Positions 1-8,468 of a stretch of 64,000 bases of DNA are shown here, piece after piece. The stretch is from Nitrospira defluvii (lineage in GTDB: Bacteria; Nitrospirota; Nitrospiria; Nitrospirales; Nitrospiraceae), in contig FP929003.1 in the NCBI GenBank assembly GCA_000196815.1, positions 1,697,501 to 1,761,500 of the forward strand, in the 5' to 3' direction. Below the pieces are notes generated by a model that had not been told where the DNA came from, searched no databases, and saw only the letters and a list, made by a program, of their open reading frames with translations. Positions within the stretch are counted from its first letter, which is position 1. The number at the start of each line of letters is the position of its first letter. Made by a program: the position numbers and the translations under genes.

Positions 1-882
1 AATGCGCAGCGTCTGCGATCCGTTGGGGCCGCTCTCGAGGATATAGACGACCCCCGAATAGGTCCCGATGTTCATCGCCGAAGTGTTGACCGTTACCGTG
101 ATGGGATCGATCTCGGTGGTGATGGTCTGCGTGCTGCCATAGGGCGGATTGAGGGCCGTCCAGGATTGGTTCGCACTGATGCTATACGTGCTCTGTTGAG
201 TGCTGGACTTCTGCAGGTTGAAAACGCCGGACGCAGTGCTCCCCTTCGCGGCCGTGAGCGAGAGTGCGGAGGGGAAGGCCTGGAGCATGGGCGTCAATGA
301 GCCGGTCGGCGGCGGCGGCGGCGGCGGCGTCGAGGGCGGCGGCGGGGGTGGCGTGGTCGAGGGTGGGGGCGGGGGCGGCGTCGTGCTTGAAGGGGGCGGC
401 GGCGGAGGCGGCGGTGTCGTGCTGGTCGCAGTCACGGTGGTAGTCACCGGGATCCGCCAGGTCGCCGACACGCCGGGCCCGGCCTGCCCGATATAAATCG
501 TGCCCGAATAGGTTCCGGCCGCAAGTCCCATAGCGGCAGTATTCACCGTGACCGTGAGGACGTCTGTTTCTGTGCTGATGGTTTGGGTACTGCCGTAGGG
601 GGGATTCAGCCAGATCCAGGATTGGTTGGCACTGATGAAATACGTGTGTTGCGCCGTATCCGATTTCTTGAGACTCAGAGTGCCGCTGACCGTTCCTCCT
701 TTGGCGACGGTCAAGGACAGTGCGCTCGGCGTAAACTGGATGTTCTGCGCGAGTGCCGACGATCCTCCCGTGCCGAAGTCGCAGAACCAGACGATCAGCA
801 TCACGACTATGAAAGAGCCCGACGCATGTCGTTGCACGATGCGTGGTGGATGCTGAATCGGTGTGGCGCGCTGTGACGTCAT
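1..882 (-). CDS. Exported BACON-repeat protein with polyproline linker, C-terminus outside window
   Basis: The frame is open from an ATG at 882 to the left edge, giving 294 visible residues. A strong ribosome site (AAGGGAG) lies just upstream of the start. Residues 1-46 hold a basic start and a hydrophobic stretch ending in ALA-Q, which fits a signal peptide. Two repeats of about 100 residues follow (roughly 47-155 and 195 onwards). Each has the pattern SALSLTxAKGxTxSG, then SANQSW and NPPYGSTQTI, then TVTVNT and TYSG. This is typical of BACON-like immunoglobulin-fold domains found in secreted carbohydrate- or mucin-binding proteins. The repeats are joined by a proline/threonine/serine linker at about residues 157-192. 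Role unknown; surface or secreted binding is an inference. The gene is partial only because the window ends. Confidence 0.8.
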   Translation of the reverse strand, partial: MTSQRATPIQHPPRIVQRHASGSFIVVMLIVWFCDFGTGGSSALAQNIQFTPSALSLTVAKGGTVSGTLSLKKSDTAQHTYFISANQSWIWLNPPYGSTQTISTETDVLTVTVNTAAMGLAAGTYSGTIYIGQAGPGVSATWRIPVTTTVTATSTTPPPPPPPPSSTTPPPPPPSTTPPPPPPSTPPPPPPPTGSLTPMLQAFPSALSLTAAKGSTASGVFNLQKSSTQQSTYSISANQSWTALNPPYGSTQTITTEIDPITVTVNTSAMNIGTYSGVVYILESGPNGSQTLRI

Positions 883-1389
883 AATCGATACTCCCTTAGG
901 TGATATTCCCGAAAAGAAAAAAGGAAACGGTCGTTGGTGAGCAACAGTCGTGCCACAACAAATCGCTTCGGCGTTCTTCTGAGTTATTTGTCGGGAATCG
1001 CTCAGCGGAGTTCGGTGAGAATCCCGTCAGGATTACTATCAGTGCCGACCCTAACGGAAGAGAGCGGAATAGGCAAGTAAAAATTTCACTTGCTTCCCGT
1101 AGGACTCGTGGGAAGACATCTCGTAGAAAAAGTGGATGAGAGGGGTGACCCCTGTAGGGTGTCGGCACCTGTCTGTACAAAACCGACAGCCTTGCCGGCT
1201 ATGGTGTAGAGAGAATCCCTAGGTATGCACCAGAGACGTTTGCGGGTGGCCATACGGGCCTATGGGCATGGGTGAGAGAAAGTTGTTGACCATGTTCTGC
1301 AGGTAGGGTATCTGTGGGCGCGCCGTTTCCGAGGGGATACGTAGTCCCTTGCTATCGATGCGGAACGGCGGAGCCGAGGGGACGACAAT
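883..1389. other. Divergent intergenic region, no gene
   Basis: No frame here has a convincing start or protein-like composition. The segment separates the divergent BACON-repeat gene and outer-membrane barrel gene. The only regulatory signal I can support is the promoter candidate listed near 1286. Confidence 0.5.
1286..1314 (+). promoter_or_regulatory. Sigma-70-like promoter candidate for the outer-membrane barrel gene
   Basis: TTGACC at 1286-1291 and TATCTG at 1309-1314 are separated by 17 bases. This would start transcription about 70 bases before the ATG at 1390. Read by eye only. Confidence 0.4.
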
Positions 1390-2421
1390 ATGGTCTCGCT
1401 ACGACGTTTAGTGTGTGCCGTGTGCGCCTGCCTGGCCGGTTTCGGTGCGCTTCCTGCTGCGGGGGAAGTCGCTCCTGCCCAGTCTTCCTCCATCGCCCGT
1501 GTCGATATCGGCGTGTCCGAATGGTTCAGCCAGGGTGAGACGGTGTGGAGCCACAACGCCTCAGGCCTGGATGCCAACCTTGGAAATCCAAGTTCCAAAC
1601 TTAAGTACAAGGATACCGGCACCAATGTGACCGAAATCAGTGGTCGGGTGCAGTTGAAAAACAAAATCTTTTTCCGCGGCGCCTTCGGGTACGGTTCGAT
1701 CGGCGGAGGCCGCCTGACAGATGACGATTTTCTCAGCGCACAAGGGGCTGCGGCTCAGGGCGCGACCGTCAGCGGAGAACATCGATTCTCGCGCACCTTC
1801 AGTGACATCGGGGGAGACAATCTCTGGTATCTGAACGGGGATGTCGGTGCGACGACGTTCACCTTTCCCGAACACAAAGGCACCCTGGCGATGTTTGTGG
1901 GGTTGCAGTACTGGCGGGAGCGGCATGTGGCAAACGGGGTCACACAAGCCGAATGTACCACGGCCTCGTCCCCCAGCCCGGATTTTCGTTGTTCACCTGC
2001 CGGGACGGTCCGGTTTCGCAATCAGGAAGTCATTACCAACACGTCGACCTGGGTATCAGGCCGGTTCGGCGGCGAGGTCGAATATCGGGTCGATAAGCGC
2101 ATCAGCATTGAGGCCAAAATAGCCATGCTCCTGTCCTATTTGAACAATGAAGATGTGCATCACCTCAGAACCGACCTCGCACAGGATCCGAGCTTCAGAA
2201 TGACGGGCCTGGGCCTGGGTACCAATTCGGATATCAATCTGCGAATCAGGATCTGGGACCGGCTCTACTTGACGGGTGGGTATCGCGTGTTCTGGAATCG
2301 CGTGCTCGTCGGTGACCAGTGGAAGCTGTACGGCTCCGACGGCTCGTCGGCTACCGCCTCCCTGAACCAGTTTCAAACTCTCCGGCACGGACCCACCATC
2401 GGGCTGACGTATTCGTTCTAG
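1390..2421 (+). CDS. Outer-membrane beta-barrel protein
   Basis: 343 residues, with GAGGGG seven bases before the ATG. The N-terminus is a clear Sec signal (basic, then a hydrophobic core to about residue 25 ending near LPAAGEVAPA). The mature part is dominated by alternating polar/aromatic strands, for example the segments around residues 80-100, 205-225 and 270-300. It ends in a strand closing with phenylalanine (LTYSF), the usual BAM recognition signal. Segments such as NDLWYLNGD recall omptin-like or Protochlamydia-type barrels, but I cannot see an omptin catalytic set with confidence. Location in the outer membrane is well supported; the function (pore, adhesin or enzyme) is unknown. Confidence 0.75.
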   Translation: MVSLRRLVCAVCACLAGFGALPAAGEVAPAQSSSIARVDIGVSEWFSQGETVWSHNASGLDANLGNPSSKLKYKDTGTNVTEISGRVQLKNKIFFRGAFGYGSIGGGRLTDDDFLSAQGAAAQGATVSGEHRFSRTFSDIGGDNLWYLNGDVGATTFTFPEHKGTLAMFVGLQYWRERHVANGVTQAECTTASSPSPDFRCSPAGTVRFRNQEVITNTSTWVSGRFGGEVEYRVDKRISIEAKIAMLLSYLNNEDVHHLRTDLAQDPSFRMTGLGLGTNSDINLRIRIWDRLYLTGGYRVFWNRVLVGDQWKLYGSDGSSATASLNQFQTLRHGPTIGLTYSF

Positions 2422-2496
2422 CCGTTGTCCGGTGTTTTCCTCATTTTGCGCTAGCCCACCGACACGTCGGTTGGCATTGTGTCCGCGCGCGTCGTT

Positions 2497-2551
2497 CGTC
2501 TCTCGTCGTTCGTCCGAATGGGAACAGGGGAGCGAGGATACGCTCCTGTTC
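2497..2551. terminator. Hairpin and short repeat between convergent genes
   Basis: GAACAGGGGAGCG (2522-2534) can pair with CGCTCCTGTTC (2541-2551) with a two-base bulge. The hairpin sits between the convergent barrel and helicase genes. Just before it, the 17-mer CGTCTCTCGTCGTTCGT (2497-2513) recurs exactly at 23871-23887, and an inverted relative lies near 3784. It may act as a terminator or simply be an intergenic repeat. Confidence 0.4.
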
Positions 2552-2599
2552 GCGAGAGACGTTTCACGCTAGACGAGTAACGGGATTCTGCGGCAGCAC

Positions 2600-3667
2600 T
2601 CAGCGCGATCGGGATGGGCCGGTTTCGTCTTCGTATTCCGCGAAGAGCCGTTTGGCTTCGGGATGAAGAAGGTGCGGCTGACCGTAGGGGATTCCGGCGG
2701 TCCGGAAGAGGGGCGTCAGTTTCTCGTTCGGATGCAGATAGCCGGCCCGGAGCGGGACCGATCGTTTGGTGTGGCGAATGAGGGCACAGGGATTCGGGCG
2801 GATAGCCGTCAGCCAATCCGCAATATCCTGCGGATTCCCGATCGAGGCGGACAACAACAGCAGGCGTGCCTGGGACGGACAGAAGATCAAGGTCTCTTCC
2901 CACACCACCCCGCGCTCCGGATCGGCGAGGTATTGGGATTCGTCCATGATTACCAGCCCCAAGGTATCCAGGCGCACGTCGATTTCGCCCCCCGCCGCAT
3001 CGTAGAGCAGATTGCGCAAAATTTCCGTGGTCATGATGAGCAGGGGGGCCTGGGCATGCTCCCGGCGGTCGCCGGTGAGGATGCCGACCTGCCCCGGGCC
3101 GAATAGGCGAGAAAATTCTGTAAACTTCGTATTGGAGAGCGCTTTGAGCGGAGATGTATAAATGACCGTACGATTCTCCTGCATCGCCCGCTTCGTGGCC
3201 TCGATGGCGACATAGGTTTTTCCGCTGCCGGTCGGCACGCTGACCACCACGTCGGTTTCCGCCAGCTTTGCCAACGCATCCACCTGCCAGGCATCCGGTA
3301 CAAACGGCTGTGCCTGCGGAACTCCGATTCCCGACAACCATTCATGAAGCGAGACAGGCGGCTCATGGTGCCCGTGTTCCTCAGCCCGGTGCGGGCGTGC
3401 TGAGACGGGGGAGGTGGCTGGTCTCGCAGACACCTTCGGTTTTGGGGCCGGCGCGGCGGGTCTGGCTTGTCGATGTGATTGTTCCTCGATCAGGGCAGCC
3501 AGGTCGGACTCCAGCCCGGGGCGATTTTCAGCGGAAGCCTGGAGTAGCAGGTCGATGAGCTTGCGTTTGCCGGAACGAAAATGTCGGCTGATCCGTCCAC
3601 GCGCCAAGCGGTGCAGCAGGGAGACCGGTTGCTGCAGCAGTAGCTGTTCGAGTTCGTGCGTCGTCAT
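2600..3667 (-). CDS. Ski2-like helicase, RecA1 half encoded separately
   Basis: 355 residues from the ATG at 3667, preceded by GAGG; an upstream start at 3730 is less likely. Residues 1-100 are a helical and basic/proline-rich extension. The first helicase domain follows, with Walker A PTGSGKT at 145-151, motif Ia YTSPLKALSNTK at 170-181, Walker B MDESQ at 241-245 and motif III LSASIGNP at about 270-277. The protein stops where RecA2 should begin, so it cannot be a complete helicase alone. The missing RecA2 half is encoded by the gene just upstream on the same strand (3798-5660). Both products are presumably needed to assemble one ATPase acting on RNA or DNA. The DESQ box differs from the more usual DEVH of Ski2/Mtr4. 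Confidence 0.8.
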   Translation of the reverse strand: MTTHELEQLLLQQPVSLLHRLARGRISRHFRSGKRKLIDLLLQASAENRPGLESDLAALIEEQSHRQARPAAPAPKPKVSARPATSPVSARPHRAEEHGHHEPPVSLHEWLSGIGVPQAQPFVPDAWQVDALAKLAETDVVVSVPTGSGKTYVAIEATKRAMQENRTVIYTSPLKALSNTKFTEFSRLFGPGQVGILTGDRREHAQAPLLIMTTEILRNLLYDAAGGEIDVRLDTLGLVIMDESQYLADPERGVVWEETLIFCPSQARLLLLSASIGNPQDIADWLTAIRPNPCALIRHTKRSVPLRAGYLHPNEKLTPLFRTAGIPYGQPHLLHPEAKRLFAEYEDETGPSRSR

Positions 3668-3797
3668 ATCTGCCTCGTGAGGCGTGACACATGACACGTG
3701 ACACGCAAGAATGGAAACGGAATCCTGCATTGATCCGTCGAATTCGCGAGAATCGTGTGCTTCACGAACGACGCTTCACCAGGAACGAACGACGAGT
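3668..3797. repeat. Spacer between helicase halves with short degenerate repeats
   Basis: 130 bases rich in the words CACGTGACACG, GCTTCACGAACGACGCTTCACC and AACGAACGACGAG. They are relatives, partly inverted, of the short repeats at 2497 and 23871. I see no coding potential. Confidence 0.45.
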
Positions 3798-5660
3798 TCA
3801 AGGCAGCTCCTCCAGCACCCCCCGGCGCATGCCCGCGATGGCTCGATCGGCGGATTCAGCCAGCGAGGGGTGGGTGGCTTTGAGGGTTTTCAATTGAGAG
3901 AGAAACTCGATCGTGCGCGCGAAGAGCCGGAACATGTCGCCTTCGGCCATCGTAGTCAGGCGGGCCAGGCCGATCCAGGTCAGCGTCTGATCCGCGACCC
4001 AGCGTTCGGTCAAGGCCGCGACATCGGCACGGAGCATCGGAGGCGCCTCGTGCGGCGCGAGACTTTCTGCCAGCTTCCGGACCTGGAACAGGAGCGTCAC
4101 CAGCCCGGCGCTGCCGCGTGGAAACGACCCGGGGCGATCGTCGTCGTGCGCGATACTGGCCATGACGGCGGCGAGTAGCGGCGGATCGATGGCGCCGAAG
4201 GCCTCGGCCCGGATCAGTTCCGTAATCAGGAGGGAATGGTCGATGCGAATCAAGCGCGCCCACTCGCCGTCGGCGGTGAGCTGTGCCGTCGCGTTCAGAT
4301 AACCGAAGCGTTCGAGGACATCGATGCGCTCTTGAAACCGGTGCCACAAGCTGGTCTGGAGTGCTTGAATCGATTTCATGTGCCGCTGGATTTCCTGGCG
4401 GATCCGTGAGGCCTTGGGGAAGTCGCGTTGACAGGCCTGACGTGAGGGACAGGTGGGGCAGGCGAAATCGCCAAGGGTTTGGATGATGGAACTATCGAGC
4501 GGAATCTCTTCGTTCTGATGCGTCAGAATCGGCAGAATCGGGAGCCGCGGCGGCAGATCCAGCAGATGGTGTGTGAGTTGCTCCAATGTCTGCGGCGTAC
4601 ACCAGGGATAGGAGGAGGTTTCCTCGCAGTCGAACGTGCGATCGAAGACTTGTGTCACGATGGACGCGGGGCATTCATTGAGGGAGCCGCCGTCCCGCAG
4701 CAACGTCACCATCGGCGCATGCTGGCCTTTGCTTCGATACTGGCGCAGGATGATGCCGCGTCCCCGGATCAGCCCGACGACGCGTCCCGGCGTCAGGAAA
4801 TGTAGGCGCGCGGCGACGTCGGGCGATTCCTGCCTGGCCGACAGGCCGCGCGGTTTCTTCCGTTTCCGGGCCTGATCGAATACCTGCCACTGCGTGATCC
4901 AATCCGAGCAGACCCGCGGACCGAAGGGTTCCATTTCGGCGCGCAGGCCATCGAGTTTGGTTTCGAGCACGGCCGTGCGCTGGTTCAACTGAAATTGGGC
5001 GAAGCTTTTCGCGAGAATGGACTGGATCTGTTCGCGCGGGTGCGCTTTGAGCAGGTTCAACACCATCGGGTAACTGATGACGAATTGGCTGTGAATCGCT
5101 TCCGGTTGTCCCGTGAGCCCTTTGGTCAGGACGGTGAGATCGATGTAGGGCGACGGGGTGATGACGGCGAATCCGACCAGGTCTTTGCCGCGGCGGCCGG
5201 CCCGGCCGGCCAGTTGCTGAATCTCGCTGGCGGTCAAGTCGGTAAAGTCGCGCGCCTTCCGAATGCTGGATTGCGTCACGACCACCGTGCGGGCGGGAAA
5301 ATCGACGCCGGCGGCGAGAGTCGTGGTGGCGAAGACGGCATCCAGGGACCCGGTGCGCATGAGTTCTTCGACGGCGATCTTCCAGGAGGGGAGATGGCCC
5401 GCGTGATGCGCCGCCACACCGATCCGTTGAACCGTGTCGATCAGCGGGTGTTCCGCAATGCTGGGATATTGTTCGGTGACCTGGGTCAGGACGCGGGCGA
5501 TCTGTTCCTGCTGCGTCTTGGGCAGGATGACCTGGCTGCGTTCGAACGACTGCATCGCTTCGTCGCAGGCCCGTCTCGATGTGAGAAAGATAATCGCAGG
5601 AGTGAGATTTCTTTGGCGGAGCGTCGCGACCAGATCAACCGGATGAATCGACGGCGGCAT
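3798..5660 (-). CDS. Ski2-like helicase, RecA2 and C-terminal half encoded separately
   Basis: 620 residues. The protein begins directly with the second RecA domain: IIFLTSRRACDEA (23-35), AAHHAGHLP (83-91), the Ski2-type motif V FATTTLAAGVDFPART (110-125) and motif VI QLAGRAGRRG (149-158). About 450 helical residues follow, as in the winged-helix, ratchet and later domains of Ski2/Mtr4/HelY enzymes. A cysteine cluster, C-x2-C-x5-C, lies near residues 400-408 and may bind a metal. There is no Walker A or B, so ATP binding must come from the product of the downstream gene. The start overlaps the last 26 bases of glgC, which argues for translational coupling. In the transcript the C-terminal half precedes the N-terminal half, the reverse of the usual domain order. 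Confidence 0.8.
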   Translation of the reverse strand: MPPSIHPVDLVATLRQRNLTPAIIFLTSRRACDEAMQSFERSQVILPKTQQEQIARVLTQVTEQYPSIAEHPLIDTVQRIGVAAHHAGHLPSWKIAVEELMRTGSLDAVFATTTLAAGVDFPARTVVVTQSSIRKARDFTDLTASEIQQLAGRAGRRGKDLVGFAVITPSPYIDLTVLTKGLTGQPEAIHSQFVISYPMVLNLLKAHPREQIQSILAKSFAQFQLNQRTAVLETKLDGLRAEMEPFGPRVCSDWITQWQVFDQARKRKKPRGLSARQESPDVAARLHFLTPGRVVGLIRGRGIILRQYRSKGQHAPMVTLLRDGGSLNECPASIVTQVFDRTFDCEETSSYPWCTPQTLEQLTHHLLDLPPRLPILPILTHQNEEIPLDSSIIQTLGDFACPTCPSRQACQRDFPKASRIRQEIQRHMKSIQALQTSLWHRFQERIDVLERFGYLNATAQLTADGEWARLIRIDHSLLITELIRAEAFGAIDPPLLAAVMASIAHDDDRPGSFPRGSAGLVTLLFQVRKLAESLAPHEAPPMLRADVAALTERWVADQTLTWIGLARLTTMAEGDMFRLFARTIEFLSQLKTLKATHPSLAESADRAIAGMRRGVLEELP

Positions 5661-6873
5661 GCAGTTTCATTCCCTTTGAGATGACCACCAATCCGGAATC
5701 GGTGACTTTGAAACGTTGACGATCCGCAACCGGGTCGAAGCCGATCACGGTTTTGGGCGGGATGATGACGTCTTTGTCGATGATCGCCCGCCTGATGCGG
5801 GCATGCTCGCCGATGACGACGTTTTCCATCACGACCGATTCACGTACATCTGCATGATCGTGGACCCGGACGTGCGGCGAGAGCACCGAGTTCTGCACGC
5901 GGCCGCCGGAAATGATGCAGCCGCCGCACACGATGGAGTCGAGCGCCACACCCATGCGGCCGCCTTGAAAATCCTGGGCGAAGACGAACTTGGCGGGCGG
6001 AAACTGCCCTTGATACGTGCGAATGGGCCACGCCTTGTCGTAGAGGTTGAACAGCGGGTCGACAGCAACCAGATCCATGTTGGCTTCCCAATAGGCATCG
6101 AGGGTTCCGATATCGCGCCAGTACTTCACGGCCTTCTTGTTTTCGTCCTGGAACTTGAAGGCGTACACGCGGTTCTCTTTGATCATGCGTGGGATGATGT
6201 TTCGACCGAAATCGTGCTTGGTGCCTTCCTTGGCATCCCGGATGAGTTGTTCCCGGACCACCTCAGTACGGAAGAGGTAGATGCCCATTGAGACGTAGGC
6301 ATGGGCCGGGTCGCCCGGAATCGCCATGGGTTTGTCCGGTTTTTCGTCGAAGCTCAGGATGCGGTGGTCTTCGTCCACGCCGATCACGCCGAAACGATTG
6401 GCATCGGCCAGGGGTGTTTCGATTGCGCCCACCACGGCGTCGGCCTGTTTCTCCTGCATCAGGTTGTACATGTCGGCGTAGTTCATCTTGTAGATGTGAT
6501 CGCCGGCCAGTACGAGCAGGTATTCGGGTTGTTCAGGATCGAGCAGGAACAGATTCTGAAAGACCGCGTCGGCGGTGCCCCGGTACCAGTCTTCACTGAT
6601 GCGCTGCTGCGGTGGCACCGACGTGATGTATTCGCCCAATTCCGCGTTAAGGATGTTCCAGCCGATGCGGATGTGTCGATCGAGCGAGTGCGACTTATAT
6701 TGGATCAGGACGGCGATCTGCCGCAGGCCGGAGTTCAGGCAGTTGCTCAAGGTGAAATCGATGATGCGATATTTCCCGCCGAACGGCACCGCCGGTTTCG
6801 CGCGTTGCTCGGTAAGCGGATTCAGGCGTTCGCCCTTCCCGCCCGCCAGCACCATGGTGAAGATCTTAGCCAT
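5635..6873 (-). CDS. glgC: Glucose-1-phosphate adenylyltransferase (ADP-glucose pyrophosphorylase)
   Basis: 412 residues from the ATG at 6873; longer in-frame starts run into the opposite-strand gene. It makes ADP-glucose from glucose-1-phosphate and ATP, the first committed step of glycogen synthesis in the cytoplasm. Visible family signatures are LAGGKGERLNPLTEQRAKPA at residues 8-27, FGGKYRIIDFTLSNC, the substrate segment around EDWYRGTADA, SFDEKPDKP and the C-terminal left-handed beta-helix with hexapeptide-like repeats (about 290-390). The length is normal for bacterial GlgC. No other glycogen gene is adjacent; the 3' end overlaps the split helicase operon. Confidence 0.93.
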   Translation of the reverse strand: MAKIFTMVLAGGKGERLNPLTEQRAKPAVPFGGKYRIIDFTLSNCLNSGLRQIAVLIQYKSHSLDRHIRIGWNILNAELGEYITSVPPQQRISEDWYRGTADAVFQNLFLLDPEQPEYLLVLAGDHIYKMNYADMYNLMQEKQADAVVGAIETPLADANRFGVIGVDEDHRILSFDEKPDKPMAIPGDPAHAYVSMGIYLFRTEVVREQLIRDAKEGTKHDFGRNIIPRMIKENRVYAFKFQDENKKAVKYWRDIGTLDAYWEANMDLVAVDPLFNLYDKAWPIRTYQGQFPPAKFVFAQDFQGGRMGVALDSIVCGGCIISGGRVQNSVLSPHVRVHDHADVRESVVMENVVIGEHARIRRAIIDKDVIIPPKTVIGFDPVADRQRFKVTDSGLVVISKGMKLHAAVDSSG

Positions 6874-7008
6874 AGACGGGCCGATTGTAGCAGGACGACA
6901 GATGAATAGAAAGGACGCAGAATGATTGACTTCAACTCGATCTCGGACGATACTACGATTCAACGTGCGGCTCCGACATCCGGTCGGGCTCAATGCGAAG
7001 GAGCGGAC

Positions 7009-7287
7009 ATGAAGAAACAGAATGCCCGTCAGGCGGTCGTGAAGCCCGAGATCGAAGCCGCGAATCCGATGATGGAAATGGTGTGGCGGCTGGAACGGCT
7101 GGAGCGGCAGGTACAGCGCCTCTCCGAGCTCGTGCGGAACCATGCCGAAGACAACGACCGGCTCGTGCGCATTGTGGCCGAGGATCGCGACGTCATTCGT
7201 CGCGAACTCTTGCGGAAACATGAGCATCGGGTGCGGGTGCGCAAACATCTGCGCGATGTCAGCTCCAAAGTCGATTTGGAGCATTGA
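7009..7287 (+). CDS. Small coiled-coil protein
   Basis: 92 residues from the ATG at 7009, preceded by AAGGAG at suitable distance; the longer reading from 6922 lacks such a site. The sequence is strongly charged and heptad-like from about residue 22 to 85 (WRLERLERQVQRLSELV, then RRELLRKHEHRVRVRKHL), so a coiled coil is likely. It lies between divergent glgC and the polyamine transporter operon, 39 bases before potA. Function unknown. Confidence 0.6.
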   Translation: MKKQNARQAVVKPEIEAANPMMEMVWRLERLERQVQRLSELVRNHAEDNDRLVRIVAEDRDVIRRELLRKHEHRVRVRKHLRDVSSKVDLEH

Positions 7288-7326
7288 GCCGTGGCTGTCG
7301 GCGCGGCGGTTTGAATTCAGCCTTCG

Positions 7327-8466
7327 ATGGCCACCTCGTCCACTCCTCCGTTCACGGCTTCTGAACAGTCGCTTTCCTCAACACCTCCAACGATCGATGT
7401 ACGCGGGATCGTGCGCCGCCACGGTGCGGTCACGGCCGTGGATCAGGTGAGTTTCCATGTGCGTCGGGGCGAGTTTTTCTCCATTCTTGGTCCGAGCGGA
7501 GCGGGAAAAACTTCGGTTCTGCGCATGCTGGCGGGCTTCGAAGATCCGGACGAAGGCGATCTGTTGATCGACGGACAGTCGATGCTCGGTGTGCCGCCGA
7601 ATCGCCGGCCGGTGAACCTGGTCTTTCAGTCCTACGCGCTGTTTCCCCACCTGACGGTGTTCGAGAATGTGGCCTTCGGCCTGAAGATGCGGCGGGTCTC
7701 GTCCGCGCTCATCGATGAACAGGTGCGCCGGGCGCTGGCGATGGTGAAGTTGATCGGCAAAGAGGCGAGGATGCCGGCCCAGTTGTCGGGAGGTGAACAG
7801 CAGCGTGTGGCCCTGGCCCGTGCATTGGTGAACACACCGGCTGTGGTGCTGCTCGATGAACCCCTGGCTGCGCTGGATCAACAACTGCGGCAGGCCATGC
7901 AGGTGGAGCTGAAATCCATTCAAGAGCAGGCCGGGCTGACCTGTGTCTGTGTGACGCATCATCAGGAAGAAGCGATGATGATGTCGGACCGTATTGCCGT
8001 CATGCATCAGGGTCGCATGTGGCAGGTAGGAAGCCCGCGCGAGGTCTATGAGCGGCCCTGTAGCCTGTTCGTGTCCCGATTTCTCGGCGTGTCGAATGAG
8101 GTGCCGGGTACGATCGGTGCTGCAATCGGGGAGGGCCGCCTGTTTCAACCGGCGGACAACGAGCAGGCGCCGCTCACGGTGCGCACCGAGAGCACGGAAC
8201 CGGCCGGCCGTTCAGCCACGCTTTCGCTTCGGCCGGAACACATCCGTATGGCGCAGGAGCGGCCGTCGACATCCGACCCGGTGCTCTCCGGCGAGATTGA
8301 GAAGGTGCTGTTTGCCGGGAGCGACACGAAGTATCTGGTGCGGATCGGCCGCGACCGTTTCTGGGAAACGAGAATGACCTCGGGCACGTCGCTCCCGGCG
8401 TTCGCGGCGGGAGATCCGGTGTTTCTTCACTGGTCTTTGGCCGATGCGCGGTTGTTCTTCGAGTGA
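7327..8466 (+). CDS. potA: Polyamine ABC transporter ATP-binding protein
   Basis: 379 residues. It powers uptake of spermidine or putrescine through the PotB-PotC pore at the inner membrane. The ABC domain has Walker A GPSGAGKTS (about 56-64), Q-loop VFQSYALFPHL, signature LSGGEQQR, Walker B VVLLDEPLAALD and the switch histidine in VTHHQEEA. A C-terminal TOBE-like regulatory region runs from about residue 260 (LRPEHIRM). An extra serine/proline-rich leader of about 20 residues precedes the domain. It is the first gene of a tight potABCD operon; its stop lies within a few bases of the potB start. Confidence 0.9.
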   Translation: MATSSTPPFTASEQSLSSTPPTIDVRGIVRRHGAVTAVDQVSFHVRRGEFFSILGPSGAGKTSVLRMLAGFEDPDEGDLLIDGQSMLGVPPNRRPVNLVFQSYALFPHLTVFENVAFGLKMRRVSSALIDEQVRRALAMVKLIGKEARMPAQLSGGEQQRVALARALVNTPAVVLLDEPLAALDQQLRQAMQVELKSIQEQAGLTCVCVTHHQEEAMMMSDRIAVMHQGRMWQVGSPREVYERPCSLFVSRFLGVSNEVPGTIGAAIGEGRLFQPADNEQAPLTVRTESTEPAGRSATLSLRPEHIRMAQERPSTSDPVLSGEIEKVLFAGSDTKYLVRIGRDRFWETRMTSGTSLPAFAAGDPVFLHWSLADARLFFE

Positions 8467-8468
8467 CC

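Noticed and set aside
200-496. Glycine/valine-rich plus-strand frame
   Set aside because: It is the antisense image of the proline-rich linker of the minus-strand BACON protein.
6874-7284. N-terminal extension of glgC by 137 codons
   Set aside because: The family starts at the MAKIFTMVLAGG segment, and the extension lies antisense to the coiled-coil gene at 7009.
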